Source: Archegozetes longisetosus (taxonomy: Eukaryota; Arthropoda; Arachnida; Sarcoptiformes; Trhypochthoniidae). Taken from it: a DNA stretch of 64,000 nt. A program made the position numbers and the translations under genes. Shown piece by piece: positions 48,488 through 59,783 of the stretch. The stretch covers positions 806,001 through 870,000 of the forward strand of contig JAEMBT020000002.1 of NCBI GenBank assembly GCA_018873245.2, read 5' to 3'. The notes below the pieces were generated by a model, which ran no database searches, had not been told where the DNA came from, and saw only the letters and a list, made by a program, of their open reading frames with translations. Within the stretch, counting starts at the first letter, position 1; every line of letters begins with the position of its first letter.

Positions 48488-51400
48488 ATGACAACAGGTT
48501 CATTCTTATGCGTTTTTCTATTGAACTGCTTCTCAAACCCATTAACTCCACTTAACATTCCTGAGTGTCCGATTAACTGCGAATGCTATGTAGCACCTAA
48601 AGGTATTTAAAAGAATCTTATAATAATAAAAATTAGTTTTAGTATGAATTAACCCATCTAATTTTGTAAATCATGGTCCACAATAATACCTTATAAGCTA
48701 AGACACTTTCATTATTTAATCAAATAATTTCAAATAATTTTATTTTTATCAAATTATTTTAAATAAATTATTTGATCAAACATTTTGAAATAATATCAAA
48801 TAATTTTCTACTTTTCTCGGATAATTTTTTCAAAACCGTAAAAATTAGAATTACTTTTCAGAAACAAACTTTCGATTAATCAATACTTTTAAAAGCTATA
48901 ATTCATGCACCAAAACATAAAATATCTAAAGTAATACATAATTAGGTGCTTTGAATAGTAAACACAATGAATGAAATGAACACGCATTTTATAAATTGTA
49001 TTTTGATATGATGATTGTGTGTAATGATTATGTGTAATAGTCGTGATTTAATTTATTTAAATATAATTGTCATCAAACATCAAACGCTTATTAGTTTTGG
49101 CGAATAGAAAGTAAGTTTAAACGATACTTCAATTATAAATAATTAATAAAAAATTTTCTAAACAGAAGATGTCTGAAATAGAGGACAATCTTTGTTTTGG
49201 TAATGAATGCGTTGAACTAAATGAGACCACAATTGATGTTCAATATATGCAAAATTTAGCGAATGATATTCAAAAAGAGAGACAAATGTCTGAAAATACT
49301 ATTATAGACTCTGAAGAAGTAGTTATTCCGAATGATTCCCAAATGAATAGTTTTATTGATTTAACAGAAAGCGAATATTCGAGTTCAAATGAATCAAAAC
49401 GCCGAAAAACTCAAAGAAAGATAATCAGCAAAAGGTTTAAAAAGGAAACAAAATAACTGTCCAAATGAGAGTTAATGAATATAAAGAGCCATTTATTGTC
49501 AAAGACGACAAAATGTATTGCAATATATGTAATGTTTTGTTAACTTCAAGCATAAAAATGTCATCGATTTTCACCTGAACTCTAATAGGGACTCAAAAAC
49601 AATTCAAATCAATTGAAAATTGTTAACAGCTTTGAGAAGCAAAATGAAAAAGAAATGTTTCTCAACGATTTGGTTTTAATGTTGACCTCAACTAATATTC
49701 CTATTGAAAAAACTAATAATCAAGAATTCAGAGCTTTCTTCACAAAGTATTGCAAATTCGGAGATCAGATTCCGTTAGCCGACTGTTTGAGAAAACGAAT
49801 ACCAAAAGTTTATGCAAATAAACAAAAGGATATCATCGAATCATTGAGTAAAGTTGATGGGTTTTCAGTCATTGTCGACGAAACACAAGACAAGAAATAT
49901 CGAGCAGTTATTAATATATTGATTACTCCATCAGCGATTGATTTTCCGTTGAACGATGATTTTCGCCTTAAGTCAATTCTTATTAATACTTTATTCTTGA
50001 ACACAACAGTTGATAGCGATGCGATTGTTCGCGAAACTAATAAAGTTATAGCAAATTCAGGATTAGATTTCGATAAAATCACAGCATCTGTTAGTGATAA
50101 TGCCAGCTATATGATGACAGCATTTAAAACATTTAAGGTTCTTTGGCCTAACTCAATACACATCACATGTCATTCACATATTTTTAATTTGGTCGCAGAA
50201 ACCTTTAGATATAGTTTTATTGAAGTGGATGAATTCATGGCAAAAATGAAATCTTTTTTCAAGAAATCGAGAGTCAGGCGTAAAATATATTTTGAAACTT
50301 GTGGTAAATCTATTCCTAAGACTTCCATTACCAGATGGAACTCATGGCTTGAAGCTATCGCTATTCATGAAAATTTATTTAAATTTTACGGTGATTTGAT
50401 CAGAAATTTAACAAATGCTAAAATCAGTTCTCCATTAATACCAATATTGAGAAGAATGATAGAAAATCCTATTTTGTACGAACAAATTAAGTTCATTAAA
50501 AGTATTTCTCAGCCGATTATTGATGCAGTTCTGTCCACTCAGAGGCAAGACATAATGACAACCAACATCTTTAAATATTGTTCAGACTTAATGGCAATTT
50601 TTCGTGAAATGTATGCTAACGTTGATGTAAATGATTACCTCGATATTTATAGAAAAGAGCTGAATGAATATGACTTTTCGCGTTTCAAACAATCGGTAAT
50701 CGATTGTCTTAACCAAACTTTACTTAAATTGGAGTTATATTTTGATTTTGGTAAAGAGCCAGCTATGGGTTTTCTAAAAACTATGGAAATATTTTATCCT
50801 CAGAGGGCTAAGAACAATACACGATCTGTTGATGAGTTGATTAAAGAGTTAGTATCAATACCTGAAATGAATAATTTGATAAATTCTGGTGATTTATTGA
50901 AGGTTTCACAGCTCTCTTCTGAATTCAAGTCATATATTAATTATGTTAAAGAATACGAAAAGCCAGAAAATATTAAAACCAACGTTTATATTCCGAATTT
51001 TTGGAAATCTAACTTCAAGAACTGGAAATTAATGGCACCGATTGTTTTTAAATACTTATTTGTTCCTATTTCTAGTGCTGAGATTGAACGATCGTTCAGT
51101 TGTTACAACAATATTCTCAGTGATAAAAGACATAATCTCTCTGAAGAAAGTTTGAAGTATTTAACTTCTCTCTATTATAATTGCATGTAAACTCTTCTGT
51201 AAATTATCAAATTCAATTTATTAAAATGTTCAAATTAGAAAATCTTCGGCTTATTTATTGCAGTAATTATTTAAACTACAATTTTATGACATGAACTTCC
51301 TGAATAATAGGTTTAGATGTGAAAATTTGTCAAATAATTTTAACAAATACTCAAATAATTAGACCAATTTTCTCAAATAGTTACTCAAATAATTTGACCC

Positions 51401-54400
51401 CTACTTTCTCAAATAATAAAAGTGTCTTAGCTTATAAGTCGAAGTTTAGTTCAGGTCTACCTTTATTTGTACCAGTATTAACCTAACCTTTACTTAACTG
51501 AAATATTAGCGAGATTCGCAACAATATATAGTTTAATACATGCTAAAGTCAAAAATTCAATTTTTAACTTCATTATGCAGAGGGAATATTCGATGACATA
51601 GCTATAAGTTTGATATGTGATGGGAAATCAGATTCCAATCGTTTAAGTTTATTGAAGGATAAAAGCATTAATACTTTGAAGTTTAGTGGAATCGACTTCA
51701 ACTTATTGCCTAATAGATATCTAGAAGGCTTGTCAGTAAATAACCTTGTCTTCACTGACAGTGCAATCAATGAAAACACTCGAAAAGATCCTCAAAATGG
51801 AATTCATATATTCAGTGGTCTCAATACTGATAGTCTGCAAGTCATTACATTTATTGATGTAAAACTTCAGATAGGTTTAAGTCAATTCGCATGGATTGTA
51901 TTTGAATCGTTCAAGAATTTACGTGCGATTCACATTGAAGGCGGATATTTAGAAACTATTGGTTCTAACTTTAAGAAAATTCCGGCACAGAATCTATTGA
52001 CTCTTACTTTGTATAATACTCAGCTTAGGTCGATTGAGAAAAATGTTTTTAGTGATTGGAAATCGTTAAGAATGCTCACGATTAATAGAAATTTGATAAA
52101 AGACTGGGATTGGATGCCATCGGATATGCCTGACTTATGGTACTTGGATCTGAGATTTAATAAGCTGGAGACTATTCCTGAGGGTTTGGATAAGTCATTT
52201 CCTACTCTCAGAGTTTTGAAATTGGGCAATAATGAAATTCGTGTTATGCCCCATTCTGTAATCAAGCCTCTATTTAGTATGAAGCATTTGGAATTTTCGT
52301 TCTATAAGAAAAACGGTAAATAGAAAATTATTTTCCTTATTTATTCACTGTTGATGTTATTTCTGTTGAGAATAAACACTTATGGAGCTTCCTATAAGAA
52401 ATTTCGCCTTTTCCTAATCTGACTTGAAGCTAGACTTATAAATATTTTAGAATGTATAAGTAGCACTAAAATCAAGTTAGATATTATTTTCTTTCATCTT
52501 AAGTTTTATTATAGTAGTAATCTTAGCAAAATTTAATCTGTTAAATACTTTAAGCTAAATGATAAGCAAATTTTTGTTGTAGAAAAGAAAAAATCCTGAA
52601 AATTTATAGAAAATATTTTTAAACATCTGACTTGGTTAAAAATTTTCAGATGTTTCTAATTCAGCTTATTCGCCAGTTTTCAAGCGTTAAAAATTAACCA
52701 AAAATTTGGTATTATGAATTTCGTTACACATTGGTGTAGCCTTAAGTAGTTTGGATCGAGGTTTTGCATATTTTTTCGAAGTTTTTTGTGAACTTAGCAC
52801 ATAGATATTCGATGCCAATGTTTGAGACATCTAATCATCCATATAATTATTAATATGTTAGTGTTTTCTAACTTGTTATTTTAACTAATACTATTTTGTA
52901 ACTTGGAGTCTGAGAGATCAATTATGAAATGGTTTATTTAGATCCTATAGTCTCTTAAATTGGTTAATTTATAACTTAATGTAAGATGTTCTCAACACTT
53001 TTAGATTGTTCCTATAATAAAACGGTATGTCAAATAACCAATTCCCTACATGCAAGTGGATAACAGTGTAACAATATTATAAACGAATTATTGGGTTTCA
53101 ATTTTTCCGAATAAATTCTATAATTGTCTCATTGTTTAAATTGTACTAATTTTATACCCTTTTTCGATAAGGTTGACAAGATTTTTTCAAATATGTCTAT
53201 GTCAATTTTTCTTCAATAGAGGGTAAAGAAGATAGAAACAATTATTTCTATGCAAATAATGAAATGAAATGGATAGTGGATTACTATAAGAACGACGAAC
53301 CAAGTCCTTTATTCTTTTATCAATCTCTACGCTTAACAGAACTTCAGCAATGGTTGTCCAACATCAAAGATACTACATCGTTTCCATGGTCTTATGATCT
53401 GAAAGATGAATCCGATTTTAATTATGAAAATACAGGTTATATGCTTGAATGAAGTAAAACCTCGTTATAACGATATTCTACGTAAAAATTTGAGGAAACT
53501 TATTTTTACAGTTCGCTTAAAATCCTTATTATCTTTATGCTGAAGAATCTCAATATAACAAATTTTATTATGAAACGAGGTTTTAATGTACTTTCTTTCG
53601 TGTTCAATCTAATATAAACTTAATTTTTGGATGTCGAATATTAGGTCATTTGAATATTGTCCAAATTCCATTCAAACCTGGATATAGTCTCTCATTCCGA
53701 AACAATCCTGTCTTTCTATCAGGAGTTAATATCGCTTACATTAATGCCGACCGTGGTTTCGGTGATGGAAATTACTATAAAATTAAAACCGAAATGGAAG
53801 ACCGGCTCAAAGAAATAGCTGATAATGGAGGAAATTCTGTCAGAATATTCTTACATGGTAATGGCGAGAATTTTAAAGACAAATATTTCGATGATTCCAA
53901 TCATTTCAGTGGGTTCATGACTACTTCCTAATCCAAGAATTGAAGGAATTTTTAGATGCTGCTCAACAAAAGAATATTTTTGTCATTATTTGTTTATGGA
54001 GTGGAGACATATCAAACACTCGAATTTTCCTAGACGAAAATTATCTAAAATCATATTTAGATAATGTTTTAAAACCTATGGCATATGACCTTTCTTCTCA
54101 TCAGGCATTAGGCGCGTGGGATATCATGGATGAACCTGAGAAATTAGTTGAATCCGGAATTCCAAACTCAGTTCCATGTTTTGATACAACAAATTTCAAA
54201 TTTTCATCTGCTGTGGGCCCGGGTCCTAAACTACCGATGGAGAAAATTCTTCGATTTATTGGTTTACACCTTTCGACTTTGCGATCAACTACCAAAAGGT
54301 TGGTTACAGTTGGCGTTTCTGAAGAAGTTATTAGTTTTAGATCATGTACTGGTTGTCCTAATTATTTCACAGACAAGTGTTTTCAAGAAGCGAGTGGTGA

Positions 54401-54710
54401 ATCAACTGCTATCTTAGATTTTTATCAAATACACTTAAAAATTGATGGAAGCTCAATGATTGAGGAATTACCTGATAAAATAGATAAGCCTATACTTATA
54501 GGCAAATTTATAACAGGAACTAGTGGAAAGAGTGCCTGTAAAGATTTTTCAGACGCCTATTTCGAATCTTATTCAGGAATACTTGGCTGGCCGTATAATG
54601 AGGATCCTAGTGTATCTGCAAAGAATGAAAGAGATACCATCAATCAGTGCATGGAAAATATGAAAAATGAACTCTTTTATCCCGATGAGATTAAAATCAC
54701 AATTGATTGA
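48488..54710 (+). CDS. LRR protein fused to an inactive GH5 mannanase-like domain
   Basis: Four exons, all joined by phase-1 introns: 48488-48602 (signal peptide plus LRR N-cap CPINCECY), 51581-52315 (about 245 residues of leucine-rich repeats, for example LWYLDLRFNKLETIPEGL and LRVLKLGNNEIRVMP), 53220-53435 (LRR C-cap-like, MKWIVDYYKND) and 53645-54710 (GH5). The GH5 exon matches subfamily-10-type mannanases: VFLSGVNIAYIN, GGNSVRIFLHGNGEN, FLDAAQQKNIF, LDFYQIH. It reads MDEPE where the acid/base motif is normally NEP, and PILIGKF where the nucleophile Glu should be, so catalysis is not expected. One T appears missing near 53918, where the frame jumps between HFSGF and DYFLIQEL. Predicted length is about 710 residues, secreted, with no C-terminal TM. 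Alternatively these are two adjacent genes, but no separate start or signal peptide exists for the GH5 part. Confidence 0.68.
48698..51430 (+). mobile_element. hAT-superfamily DNA transposon (2733 bp)
   Basis: Flanked on both sides by the 8-bp sequence CTTATAAG, the target duplication size of hAT elements. Terminal inverted repeats begin CTAAGACACTTTYATTATTT. Many AAATAATTTG-type motifs near both ends look like subterminal binding repeats. It carries a transposase gene and fills most of intron 1 (48603-51580) of the LRR-GH5 gene in the same orientation. Removing it leaves an intron of about 240 bp. Confidence 0.92.
49169..51190 (+). pseudogene. hAT transposase, N-terminal part frameshifted
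   Basis: The 5' part (49169-49456, acidic, ending in basic RRKTQRKIISKRFKK) and the core (from about 49600 to 51190) are each long open frames. Between them the BED-like zinc finger is broken over three frames: YCNIC at about 49515 and DFHLNSN at about 49565. The core has VIVDETQDKKY with the first catalytic Asp, SVSDNAS with the second, the HITCHSHIFNLV motif, and the C-terminal dimerisation block PISSAEIERSFSCYNNI with RHNLS. The catalytic half could still be expressed, but the full protein cannot without correction. Alternatively a short intron joins the parts, though no good splice pair was seen. Confidence 0.85.
52316..53219 (+). other. Intron 2 of the LRR-GH5 gene
   Basis: 904 bp from GTAAAT to CAATAG. 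It contains a small hairpin (aacatctgacttgg...ttttcagatgttt) near 52620-52655. No transposon or ORF was recognised. Confidence 0.55.
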
Positions 54711-54823
54711 TGAATTATATTTTAAGAACTAGTTTTCTTAATAATCGAGTATTATTTCTCTACTAGCTGGTTAATATAAGGACTTTCAATCATCCTACCA
54801 ACTATATTTTTGATTAAATTGAT
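54711..54823. other. 3' flank of the LRR-GH5 gene
   Basis: Short AT-rich tail before the palindromic element. No clear AATAAA was seen within it. Confidence 0.3.
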
Positions 54824-55344
54824 TTAAAAGTAAAGAAGTGCGCAAAAATAGTAACATTAAATTTCATGTTTAATAAAAATTTTAACATTCGTTCCAAAAA
54901 GCATCGTTAGATGCAAAATATAGTTTATTCTCTGGCTGCGTATTCATATGTTTTGTTATCGTATGACACTTCGTTTTAATAATGGATGCATTAAACTGAA
55001 ACATTAAGGCACATATGCACGCTCGTATATAAGCTTGATTTAAGTTTAAACTAGGTTCAAATTTTAATTATGCATAGGTTTCTTCAAAATTCAAACCTAG
55101 TTTAAACTTGAACCGAGTTTAAATACGAATGTACATATGGGCCTAAAAGGTTATTGATTAGTAGTTCTATACCAAAGACCAACATAAAGGGTAAGCGTTT
55201 ACTATCAATCCACTGAATGTACGTCAGAATTGAGAATTTCTAAGAATTGAACGTTTTTGGGCAGATTTGAGTAGCATGAGTAATAAAAAAATTGTTAAAG
55301 ATGAAATTTAGTGCCACTATTTTTACGTGCCTCTTTACTTTCAA
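54824..55344. mobile_element. MITE with nested inverted repeats (~520 bp)
   Basis: Outer inverted repeats of about 45 bp (left aaagtaaagaagtgcgcaaa, right ttttacgtgcctctttactt) enclose a second palindrome at about 55012-55142 (gtttaaactaggttcaaatt / aaattcaaacctagtttaaac). No ORF. The target duplication is not certain. It lies just 3' of the LRR-GH5 gene. Confidence 0.6.
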
Positions 55345-55761
55345 GCAACTATGAGTATGTCTTGCTGAATATTTGTGTCTGGCAGATTAGAACCTTGAAA
55401 ATAATTTTAACCTATTTATTTGGCAATAATTAAACTTCTAGTAAATAAAAATTTCGATTATATTTTAAAATAGTAATTAGTTTGGTTTTTATTGTAGATC
55501 TTAATTATATCTAGAGTGGAAATTAAGTAAAAGTCAGTTAAGACTCCTTCACTAAGTTGTTTATGACTGTATAGTAAATGCAACTAATATGAACAAAATA
55601 TTCTCAAGAGTTGGAGAAAAATGACTTTTATTGTAATCTTTATATTACATTTTTCTTAACGAGACCAGTAACAGGATTGTGTGTCAGATAGCTTTTCTGT
55701 GCGAATGTTCTTTACGCTAAATGCTTGAAACTTCTGAAATTTTAGTTTCTTAGAGAAAATA

Positions 55762-57128
55762 TTAGGTCAATCAGTAATTCCATGAACTCGGATAACTTTT
55801 TATCTCGTTGTCATAGGATGTTAGTTGTTTGTTATTATTTGTTACCTTAACAAGTATGGCCGCACAGAAGACACTCCGTTTTATTTTATTGTTTTTAACA
55901 CTGAGTTTTGAAGAGTGCATAAAACTTGATAAAATTCGTGTTAGTGTTACAGATGAAGAGCAAAGAGCCTGAATCAAGATTGAAGTTATACAGAACACTC
56001 CAGGATCTCAAGTTTTAAGAAAGTTGACAAGGGCACTTGGAAGTCGAGCATTTCAAAAAAGCGCGGTGTACAACTGGTTCCACCAATTTGAATCTGGAAC
56101 GCGATATGAAACTTATGATTTGCTTCATCTTGGTAGACCTACAACAATTATTGATCCTCAGCATGAAGAGAAACTTGAACAGTTAATGCAGGAAAGCCGA
56201 GCATGGCACATTGAAGATTTGGCAGATGAGTTAAGTATAAGTTATGGAAGCACTTGGAAGTTACTACATAATATGGAGTATCGTAAAATATCAAGCAAGT
56301 GGTTCCTCATGAATTAACACCAAGCCAAATGAAAAAAAGAAGAGAAACTTGCGCTAAATTAGTTAAATGCTATAGCAAAGACCATGAATTCGTTAGTCAT
56401 ATCATAGCTATTGATGAAACATGGATCAAGAGTTATGGTCCTACTGATGCTCAACTGTCTCGCGAATGGCGCTTACCAGGAGAACCACCGTAATGAAATT
56501 TTCAAAATTTAATTTTAAAAACCAAATACATTTCTTTTTTATTAGACCCCAAAAAGTATGTCCAAATATTGCTGACTGGAAGATGATGCGAATTATAGCT
56601 TTTTATCAGGATCGTATTCTTAGTTATCAAATTTTACCCAAAAATACAAATGTTGATTGGGAAGTGTTTTTCAGATTTCTAGGCGATTATGTTTGGCCAT
56701 CTGTTCATGAATATGCAATACAAAAGCCCATCATTTTAATGGATAATGCTAAACCTCATTATAGTGCGATGGTTATGGATTTTTTAGCAGAGCGAAAATG
56801 GGGAGATTTTGGAACACCCACCCTATAGTCCTAATATGAACCCCTGTGATTACGATGGTATTGCCAGAATAAAGCGCCCTCTCAAAGGTATTCAATTCAC
56901 TAATGAAGCAGAATTAGAAAAGGCTTTAAAGTCTTCAATTGATGGCATTAATACAAGGGGTGAATTCAAAGGGATGAAATATTTGTACGATATATGGAAA
57001 GATATTATGAGAAATGAGAAATGAGTAAGACTATATTGCTAATTAATACAATAAACACTAACATATATTTATTCTATATCAAAAAAAAATTCTAATTGAA
57101 CTTTCCACGGAATTACTGATTGACCAAA
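55762..57128 (+). mobile_element. Mariner-family element, full length (1367 bp)
   Basis: TA on each side, with terminal inverted repeats TTAGGTCAATCAGTAATTCC (left) and GGAATTACTGATTGACCAAA (right), mirror images apart from one base at the tip. The length of about 1.37 kb is typical of complete mariners. It contains a frameshifted transposase. Confidence 0.9.
55949..57024 (+). pseudogene. Mariner (DD34D) transposase, frameshifted
   Basis: Recognisable across nearly its whole length but spread over three reading frames: 56024-56300 (helix-turn-helix and GRPTT linker), 56300-56480 (WVPHEL-type motif, then IIAIDETWI with the first catalytic Asp), 56490-56815 (FLDN-equivalent ILMDNAKPH with the second Asp) and 56809-57024 (HPPYSPNMNPCDYD with the third). 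Counting through the last frameshift gives 34 residues between the second and third Asp, the mariner DD34D spacing. At least three frameshifts mean it is inactive. Confidence 0.9.
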
Positions 57129-57567
57129 TACTTCAAATAATTCTATCCATTTATTCACAAGTATGACGTCCGCTGACATCAAAACCTAAGCAAATCGTAA
57201 GTTTGAATATAACTATTTTTCTGTATATTCTGCTTTTGTATTAATAACAGACGGTTTAAAGTAGAATTTTACATCTTTGTCAAGGAAAACGAAAAATTTT
57301 CAAACTTCGAAAAATAGTTCAGAATCATATCAACTGATAAGTTATTAGAAGAAAACTTTGTATTTATGCAAAAAATGAACTCTCAGAAATATAAAGTTTT
57401 CTAGCATTTAATTGAAATAATCACATAAAATCTACATGAGTAATCAATAAATTATATCAAATTGTTTTGCTCATCCAACTAACTCTTAAACTAAGATGTA
57501 CAAATGTTAATTGTATTTGAACGAATAGATTTTAAAGTTTCTTTCGCTCTTAAAAATATTCCATAAT
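57129..57567. other. Intergenic DNA between mariner and S2
   Basis: AT-rich, no feature recognised. It is the 3' flank of S2. Confidence 0.35.
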
Positions 57568-59783
57568 TCAAATTTGTATTTCGGCAAAACTTTCGAACAC
57601 ATCGATAGCTGGCACGAAAAAAGATTGCGTTCTCCTCTGATCAGATCTCTTTTTCGGAATCTCTTCTAAAGACTCACATTTCGAGCTTAAATAGAAATAT
57701 GAATTGAAAAACGAATAAATCCAACTTTGTTGAAACAACTTTTGATATATACCTGTCCTCCGCATAATCACCACATAGTATCGTAATAGCATTTGAAGTA
57801 AGGCTATCGATATATTGATCAGTAGTTTCGAAATGCTTTTCAGTACAAACGCTTGTTTTTTCTTCACTTTCACGATAACAGGTCTTGATTTTGTGAACTT
57901 CACTAAGAAGATCATAAAACATTGAAAACTTTCGCAAATAAGACTTCTTATATAATAAGTAGAGCGTCTATATTTCAGAAAACCCCAAATCATCTCCTGA
58001 AGCTTAATCAGTGGGAAATCAACATACAGTCATGGAAAAATCTAAAGTACCTACTAAATTTGATCTAGTTCCTTATTCTTTAGTTCGATTTTGATTTCAG
58101 AAATATGGTTTGTGAGTAATCATGAAAGGAATTGTTTGAAAATCTTTTTTTCAAAAATTCATCGTGGTAAATTTTTTATAACACATATTCTATAACTTGA
58201 ATACTACAAGGTATATTTCAGATTTTTCGGTTCCATTTTGTAAAGCTTGGAAATTGAGTCGACACGTGTTTAAGGAAATTTTTGAAAAATTACTCAATTG
58301 ATCGTGGTAGTTTGTTAAACGTTAATGTAATCAATACAATAGAGTTAAAGTTCAGGTAATTTATAAAGTTTAGAGCTTATGGGAAAAGTAACGTAGAAAT
58401 CAAACAGCGATTAAGTAAGAATTGTATTGATTACATTAACGTTTAGCAAACTACCACGATCAATTGAGTAATTTTTCAAAAACTTCCTTAAACACCTGTC
58501 GACTCAATTTCCAAGCTTTACAAAATTGAACCGAAAATCTGAAACATACCTTGTAGTATTCAAGTTATAGAATATGTGTTATAAAAATTTACCACGATGA
58601 ATTTTTGAAAAAAATTTTTTCAAATAATTCCTTCCATGAATACTCACAGACCATATTTCTGAAATCAAAATCGAACTAAAGAATAAGGAACTAGATCAAA
58701 TTTAGTAGGTACTTTAGATTTTTTCATGATTGTATAAGCACGTATTAAATAATAGGAAGTCAAATGATGATATCCTTGTTTTCTCGAATTATCTAATTCA
58801 AGGGTAAAGTCTCAAATTCCTGAATAAGTCCCGAATTGAGCAAAATTCTTTGAGTTTTCTAAAATTTAAGTTTTCAGAGCACAAAAAATTTCTATACCAT
58901 GACTTTATATTAGATTTTTTGCAACTTAAGCGAATTTTAGCCGATAATCGGCAAAGCTTGATTCTAGAGACTATTGAACACTTAAGTGTAATACAATTCA
59001 ATCAAGTTTTAGATTATAACTAAAAATTCTCTGTAATAAGATAATAATTTGAATTTCCCGAATAAGCCCCTAACTGTGTCTTTGTTAACTCCTTCTTCCC
59101 TCCCGAATCAGAGGATTATAAGTCCTGAATTATAGACGCTTTAATAATAAGTAACTTATATACCGAAGAAAAACGATTCTAAATATATTTAAATATTTGA
59201 TCGTGACTTTTACTATTGAAATTGGAAGTCAAATAAATTACCAGCAAAGCAGAGGAATTTTCATCTTATCATCTGCATTATGAATACCAAGCATATTGTC
59301 AATAGTTTTCAGGTTACACTTGTGAAGTTGATTTCTCGCTTGATTCCAACATTTTGCTGCCGACAATATTTCTCCAATTGATTTAGAGTTCTTTTTGCAC
59401 ATTTTCGAGACATGACTTTTTACAGTGTAAGCAAAAACTTGAAATATTTGCCTCCCTAACCCAGCCTTACATTTCGACACATAGTTTACCAGTGTTTTCA
59501 AGTCAGAAAACTGTGAACTTTTAGATAAAACAATTAAAATTGCAGGAAAATTTAAATATAAATACCTGCAATAATTGAGTAATTGTTCCTTAGTCTCCGG
59601 AAATTTTCTGCTTGTCCTTCCAAACGTCATAATTCTTGAGAACAATTCATCGACTTTATTGTCAGAGGTTTGAGTACATGTCAAACCCTGACCCATAACT
59701 TTCTCATAATTAGCGATACATAGAAATAATGTAAAACAGAGAAAATAATTGACAAACTCCATAATTTGAAATATACTTTTCAA
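57568..59783 (-). CDS. Secreted cysteine-rich protein, family member S2
   Basis: Minus-strand exons are 59783-59566, 59517-59242 (276 nt), 57902-57753 and 57685-57568, all in phase, giving 253 residues. The signal peptide is hydrophobic (FLCFTLFLCIANY; ATG 59783 or the internal ATG seven codons later). Conserved blocks are LTCTQTSDNKVDELFSRI, FGRTSRKFPET, YVSKCKAGL, KMCKKNSK, LSAAKCWNQA, DDKMKIPLLCC, KTCYRES, ILCGDYAED and the C-terminal TQSFFVPAIDVFESF. Intron 2 holds a Tc1-type MITE (58027-58732). It forms a tandem pair with S3 about 1 kb upstream in the same orientation. Function unknown. The Cys-rich helical pattern and signal peptide suggest a soluble extracellular protein. Confidence 0.82.
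58027..58732. mobile_element. Fold-back Tc1-type MITE, copy 2 (706 bp), in intron 2 of S2
   Basis: TA on both sides and the same CAGTCATGGAAAAATCTAAA terminus as the element at 38980-39660. The right terminus has diverged slightly (tttttcatgattg). The loop (about 58335-58425) is the reverse complement of the copy 1 loop, as expected if the almost symmetrical element inserted the other way round. No ORF. Confidence 0.88.

Noticed and set aside
53880..53960. A mini-intron that would bridge the GH5 frame jump
   Set aside because: The only GT-AG pair that restores frame would be about 26 bases, too short to splice, and it would delete the conserved DYFLIQEL-type segment. A missing T explains it better.
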